From assembly GCA_900539915.1 (NCBI GenBank), contig UQDU01000017.1, positions 1-44,970 of the forward strand: a DNA stretch of 44,970 nucleotides. Direction: 5' to 3'. Made by a program: the position numbers and the translations under genes. Shown here piece by piece: positions 42,611 to 44,970 of this stretch (positions are counted from its first letter, which is position 1; each line of letters starts with the position of its first letter). Below the pieces are notes generated by a model, which saw only the letters and a list, made by a program, of their open reading frames with translations, was not told the DNA's origin and searched no databases. The DNA comes from an uncultured Bacteroidales bacterium (GTDB lineage Bacteria > Bacteroidota > Bacteroidia > Bacteroidales > Muribaculaceae).

Positions 42611-43216
42611 ATGGCAAGATACACAGGACCTAAATCCAAAATCGCTCGCAAGTTTGGTGAACCCATCTTTGGCGAAGACAAAGTGCTCGCTAAGAAAAAC
42701 TACGCGCCCGGTCAGCACGGTCAGAACAAGCGCCGCAAGACCAGTGAGTATGGTGTCCAGCTTCGCGAAAAGCAGAAGGCCAAGTACACCTACGGTGTGC
42801 TCGAACGCCAGTTCCGTAACCTCTTCGAGAAGGCTTCACGCATGAAAGGTATTACCGGTGAGCTCCTCCTGCAGCTCCTCGAAAGCCGTCTCGACAATGT
42901 CGTATATCGTCTGGGCATCGCTCCTACACGTGCCGCTGCCCGTCAGATTGTCCTCCACCGCCACATCACTGTCAACGGTGAGGTAGTCAACATCCCCTCA
43001 TATCAGGTCAAGGCCGGCGACGTAGTCGGTGTCCGCGAAAAAGCCAAGTCGCTTGAGGTGATTGCTGACGCTCTTGCTGGCTTCAACCACAGCAAGTATC
43101 CCTGGATCGAGTGGGACGAGAGCGCCAAAGCTGGCCGCTTCCTCCATGTCCCGACCCGCGAGGACATCCCCGAAAACATCAAGGAGCAACTTATCGTCGA
43201 GTTGTATTCTAAGTAA
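42611..43216 (+). CDS. rpsD: 30S ribosomal protein S4 (uS4), zinc-independent form
   Basis: A primary 16S rRNA-binding protein that starts 30S assembly and, in E. coli, represses the alpha operon. It has 201 residues. The N-terminal domain is MARYTGPKSKIARKFGEPIFGEDKVLAKKNYAPGQHGQNKRRKTSEYG, without the Cys zinc finger. The S4 RNA-binding domain is LESRLDNVVYRLGIAPTRAAARQIVLHRHITVNGEVVNIPSYQVKAGD. It is preceded by a 406-nt non-coding stretch. rpoA follows after 26 nt. Confidence 0.98.
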   Translation: MARYTGPKSKIARKFGEPIFGEDKVLAKKNYAPGQHGQNKRRKTSEYGVQLREKQKAKYTYGVLERQFRNLFEKASRMKGITGELLLQLLESRLDNVVYRLGIAPTRAAARQIVLHRHITVNGEVVNIPSYQVKAGDVVGVREKAKSLEVIADALAGFNHSKYPWIEWDESAKAGRFLHVPTREDIPENIKEQLIVELYSK

Positions 43217-43242
43217 TCAATCTTCTAATAATACGATCCTCA

Positions 43243-44235
43243 ATGGCTATATTAGCATTTCAGAAACCTGACAAAGTCTTGATGCTCGAAGCCAACAATA
43301 CGTTTGGCAAGTTTGAGTTCAAGCCTCTTGAGCCGGGCTATGGCATCACCATCGGCAACGCTCTTCGTCGCATACTACTCTCAAGCCTCGAAGGCTACGC
43401 TATATCGACCATCAAAATCGACGGTGTACGCCATGAGTTCGACACCATCCCCGGTGTCAAGGAAGATGTCACAAACATCATCCTCAACCTCAAGAAGGTA
43501 GACCTCAAGCAGACAGTAGAAGACGCTGAGGCCGAGAAGGTGTCAATCACCGTGTCAGGGACGGAGGTGTTCAAAGCCGGCGACATAGGCAAGGCGCTCA
43601 CCCACTTTGAGGTGCTCAACCCCGACCTCGTCATATGTCATTTGGATCCTGACGCAACATTCAACATCGAGCTCACAATCAACAAGGGCCGCGGTTGGGT
43701 CCCTGCCGAGGAAAACGCATCGCCCAACGATGCCATCGATGTCCTCGCCATCGACTCCATCTACACTCCTATCAAGAATGTGAAGTACACCGTTGACAAC
43801 TTCCGCGTTGACCAGAAGACCGACTACGACAAACTCACGCTTGAGATTACCACAAACGGCTCCATCCATCCCAAGGATGCCCTCAAAGAGGCCGCCAAAA
43901 TCCTCATCCACCACCTGATGCTCTTCTCTGACGAGAAAATCACTCTCGAGACTCCCGAGACATCCGATGACGAGGAATTTGACGAAGAAGTGCTCCACAT
44001 GCGCCAGCTCCTCAAGAGCAAGCTCGTGGATATGGACCTCTCAGTCCGCGCTCTCAACTGCCTCAAGAGCGCCGAAGTCGAGACTCTCGGCGAACTCGTG
44101 GTATTCAACAAGAATGACCTCCTAAAGTTCCGCAACTTCGGCAAGAAGTCACTCACAGAGCTTGACGAACTCCTTGCCAATCTGAACCTGTCGTTCGGAA
44201 TGGATATTTCTAAGTATAAACTCGACAAAGACTAA
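43243..44235 (+). CDS. rpoA: RNA polymerase alpha subunit
   Basis: Dimerises to start assembly of RNA polymerase. It has 330 residues. The N-terminal assembly domain (to about 230) has FKPLEPGYGITIGNALRRILLSSLEGYAISTIKIDGVRHEFDTIPGVKEDV. The C-terminal domain (about 250-325) has two helix-hairpin-helix motifs, SVRALNCLKSAEVETLGELVVFNKNDLLKFRNFGKKSLTELDELLANLNL, which contacts DNA and activators. A short acidic linker (ETSDDEEFDEEVL) joins them. It sits between rpsD and rplQ as in the alpha operon. Confidence 0.99.
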   Translation: MAILAFQKPDKVLMLEANNTFGKFEFKPLEPGYGITIGNALRRILLSSLEGYAISTIKIDGVRHEFDTIPGVKEDVTNIILNLKKVDLKQTVEDAEAEKVSITVSGTEVFKAGDIGKALTHFEVLNPDLVICHLDPDATFNIELTINKGRGWVPAEENASPNDAIDVLAIDSIYTPIKNVKYTVDNFRVDQKTDYDKLTLEITTNGSIHPKDALKEAAKILIHHLMLFSDEKITLETPETSDDEEFDEEVLHMRQLLKSKLVDMDLSVRALNCLKSAEVETLGELVVFNKNDLLKFRNFGKKSLTELDELLANLNLSFGMDISKYKLDKD

Positions 44236-44244
44236 TCACTGACG

Positions 44245-44745
44245 ATGAGACACAATAAGAAATTTAACCATCTTGGCCGCAAGAAGGCTCACCGCGAAGC
44301 CATGCTGGCCAATATGACCATATCGCTTATCATGCACAAGCGCATCAACACCACCCTGGCCAAGGCCAAGGCTCTGCGCATGTATGCTGAGCCGCTGATC
44401 AACCGCGCCAAGGACGATAACATGTCCAACCGCCGCCTCGTGTTCAGCTACCTCCAGAACAAATATGCTGTCACCGAGCTCTTCCGCGAAATCGCACAGA
44501 AGATCGGCGACCGCCCCGGAGGCTACACCCGAATCCTCAAGACCGGCAACCGTCTCGGCGACAACGCCCAGATGTGCTTCATAGAGCTCGTTGACTACAA
44601 CGAAGCTATGCTCAAGGCTAAGGACGAGAAGAAGACCGGCCGCACACGCCGCTCCCGCAAGTCTTCAAAGCCCGCTGCCGCTCCTGCCGAAGCTCCCAAA
44701 GCAGAGGAGGCTCCCGCAGCAGCCGAAGCACCTACAGCCGAGTAA
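44245..44745 (+). CDS. rplQ: 50S ribosomal protein L17 (bL17) with Ala/Pro/Glu-rich tail
   Basis: A large-subunit protein near the tunnel exit. It has 166 residues. The family core covers about 1-125: MRHNKKFNHLGRKKAHREAMLANMTISLIMHKRINTTLAKAKALRMYAEPLINRAKDD, then GDRPGGYTRILKTGNRLGDNAQMCFIELVDY. The last 35-40 residues are basic and then Ala/Glu/Pro-rich (KSSKPAAAPAEAPKAEEAPAAAEAPTAE), probably disordered. Longer L17 tails are common in Bacteroidota. It is the last gene of the superoperon and is followed by a strong hairpin. Confidence 0.97.
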   Translation: MRHNKKFNHLGRKKAHREAMLANMTISLIMHKRINTTLAKAKALRMYAEPLINRAKDDNMSNRRLVFSYLQNKYAVTELFREIAQKIGDRPGGYTRILKTGNRLGDNAQMCFIELVDYNEAMLKAKDEKKTGRTRRSRKSSKPAAAPAEAPKAEEAPAAAEAPTAE

Positions 44746-44771
44746 TCAGCCAAAGGCTACAAACCACAACC

Positions 44772-44807
44772 GAGAGGCCTGTCCGCACATCCGCGTACAG
44801 GCCTCTC
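44772..44807 (+). terminator. Hairpin ending the ribosomal superoperon
   Basis: GAGAGGCCTGT (44772-44782) pairs perfectly with ACAGGCCTCTC (44797-44807), 11 bp with a 14-nt loop, 26 nt after the rplQ stop. No clear U-run follows (CTGTCATACTCTT), so it may act as a Rho-independent terminator only partly, or protect the 3' end. Confidence 0.6.
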
Positions 44808-44823
44808 CTGTCATACTCTTGTG

Positions 44824-44918
44824 GTAGGGAAATGCCATATGTCACTAACTTAAGCAGTCGTTAATGCTTAAATGACGTTCTTATGTAGTAGGGATATGTC
44901 ACAATGCTGTTTAATTAA
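44824..44918. repeat. Degenerate palindromic repeat and 62-nt unit shared with the left end
   Basis: 44857-44918 matches 2414-2475 with five differences in 62 nt (GTCGTTAATGCTTAAAT..., ending ACAATGCTGTTTAATTAA). The preceding segment (44839-44854) is the exact reverse complement of 2721-2736 (16 nt). The palindrome cores here are decayed (GGGAAATGCCATATGTC and GGGATATGTCACAATG). The remaining 52 nt to the window end show nothing recognisable. Confidence 0.85.
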
Positions 44919-44970
44919 CGTGAGTTCGATATAAGCAATCAGAACAAAGTCAATTGATTGTCAGGGACGA

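Noticed and set aside
42387..42617. Minus-strand 76-codon ORF in the rpsD upstream region
   Set aside because: No recognisable motif, it overlaps the rpsD start, and the inverted repeats better explain the region.

Overview
The window looks like a chromosomal segment of a gut-type Bacteroidales bacterium, most probably Muribaculaceae (S24-7) or a close relative. The evidence is the Bacteroidota promoter signature (TAnnTTTG, sometimes with TTG/TTTG about 19-20 nt upstream) before many genes, the near absence of Shine-Dalgarno sequences, a fused str-S10-spc-alpha ribosomal superoperon without tuf, PCMD-type and calycin-like exported proteins, and protein sequences that resemble Bacteroides homologues as I remember them. 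The family-level assignment is inference.

Region 1 (1-2930) is accessory. Two exported proteins on the minus strand (calycin-like and PCMD-like) share a C-terminal tail. They are separated and flanked by a family of palindromic intergenic repeats with core GACATGCCATGGCATGTC. The repeats form an inverted pair at 833-920 and a tandem cluster at about 2414-2760, recur between yidC and ruvB (6829-6926), and recur in degenerate form at the right edge (44824-44918).

Region 2 (2931-18446) is mostly housekeeping on the plus strand: pyrG-yidC; ruvB with a Wzx-type flippase and a family-4 glycosyltransferase; ruvX-def-low-molecular-weight phosphatase; an RlmL-type RNA methyltransferase with a long Arg/Asp-rich tail, then purD; a multi-pass membrane protein with pdxB; and a broken leucine-rich-repeat gene ended by a terminator.

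Region 3 (18537-25118) is on the minus strand. A four-gene unit encodes a lipoprotein, a SUI1/YciH protein, an AddA/RecB-like helicase-nuclease and UvrC. A conserved hypothetical gene lies upstream of it.

Region 4 (25321-44807) is the ribosomal superoperon: rpsL-rpsG-fusA, then the S10, spc and alpha gene sets through rplQ, with secY, map, infA, rpmJ and rpoA embedded. Gene spacing is mostly -1 to about 100 nt, but the three largest gaps (251, 242 and 406 nt) lie directly before rpsG (S7), rpsH (S8) and rpsD (S4). These are the three 30S proteins that act as translational autoregulators in E. coli. The gaps have hairpins and no promoter that I can see, so they are my best candidates for undescribed or lineage-specific regulatory RNAs. 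A fourth gap (rpsE-rpmD) contains a 12-bp perfect hairpin with a 3-nt loop.
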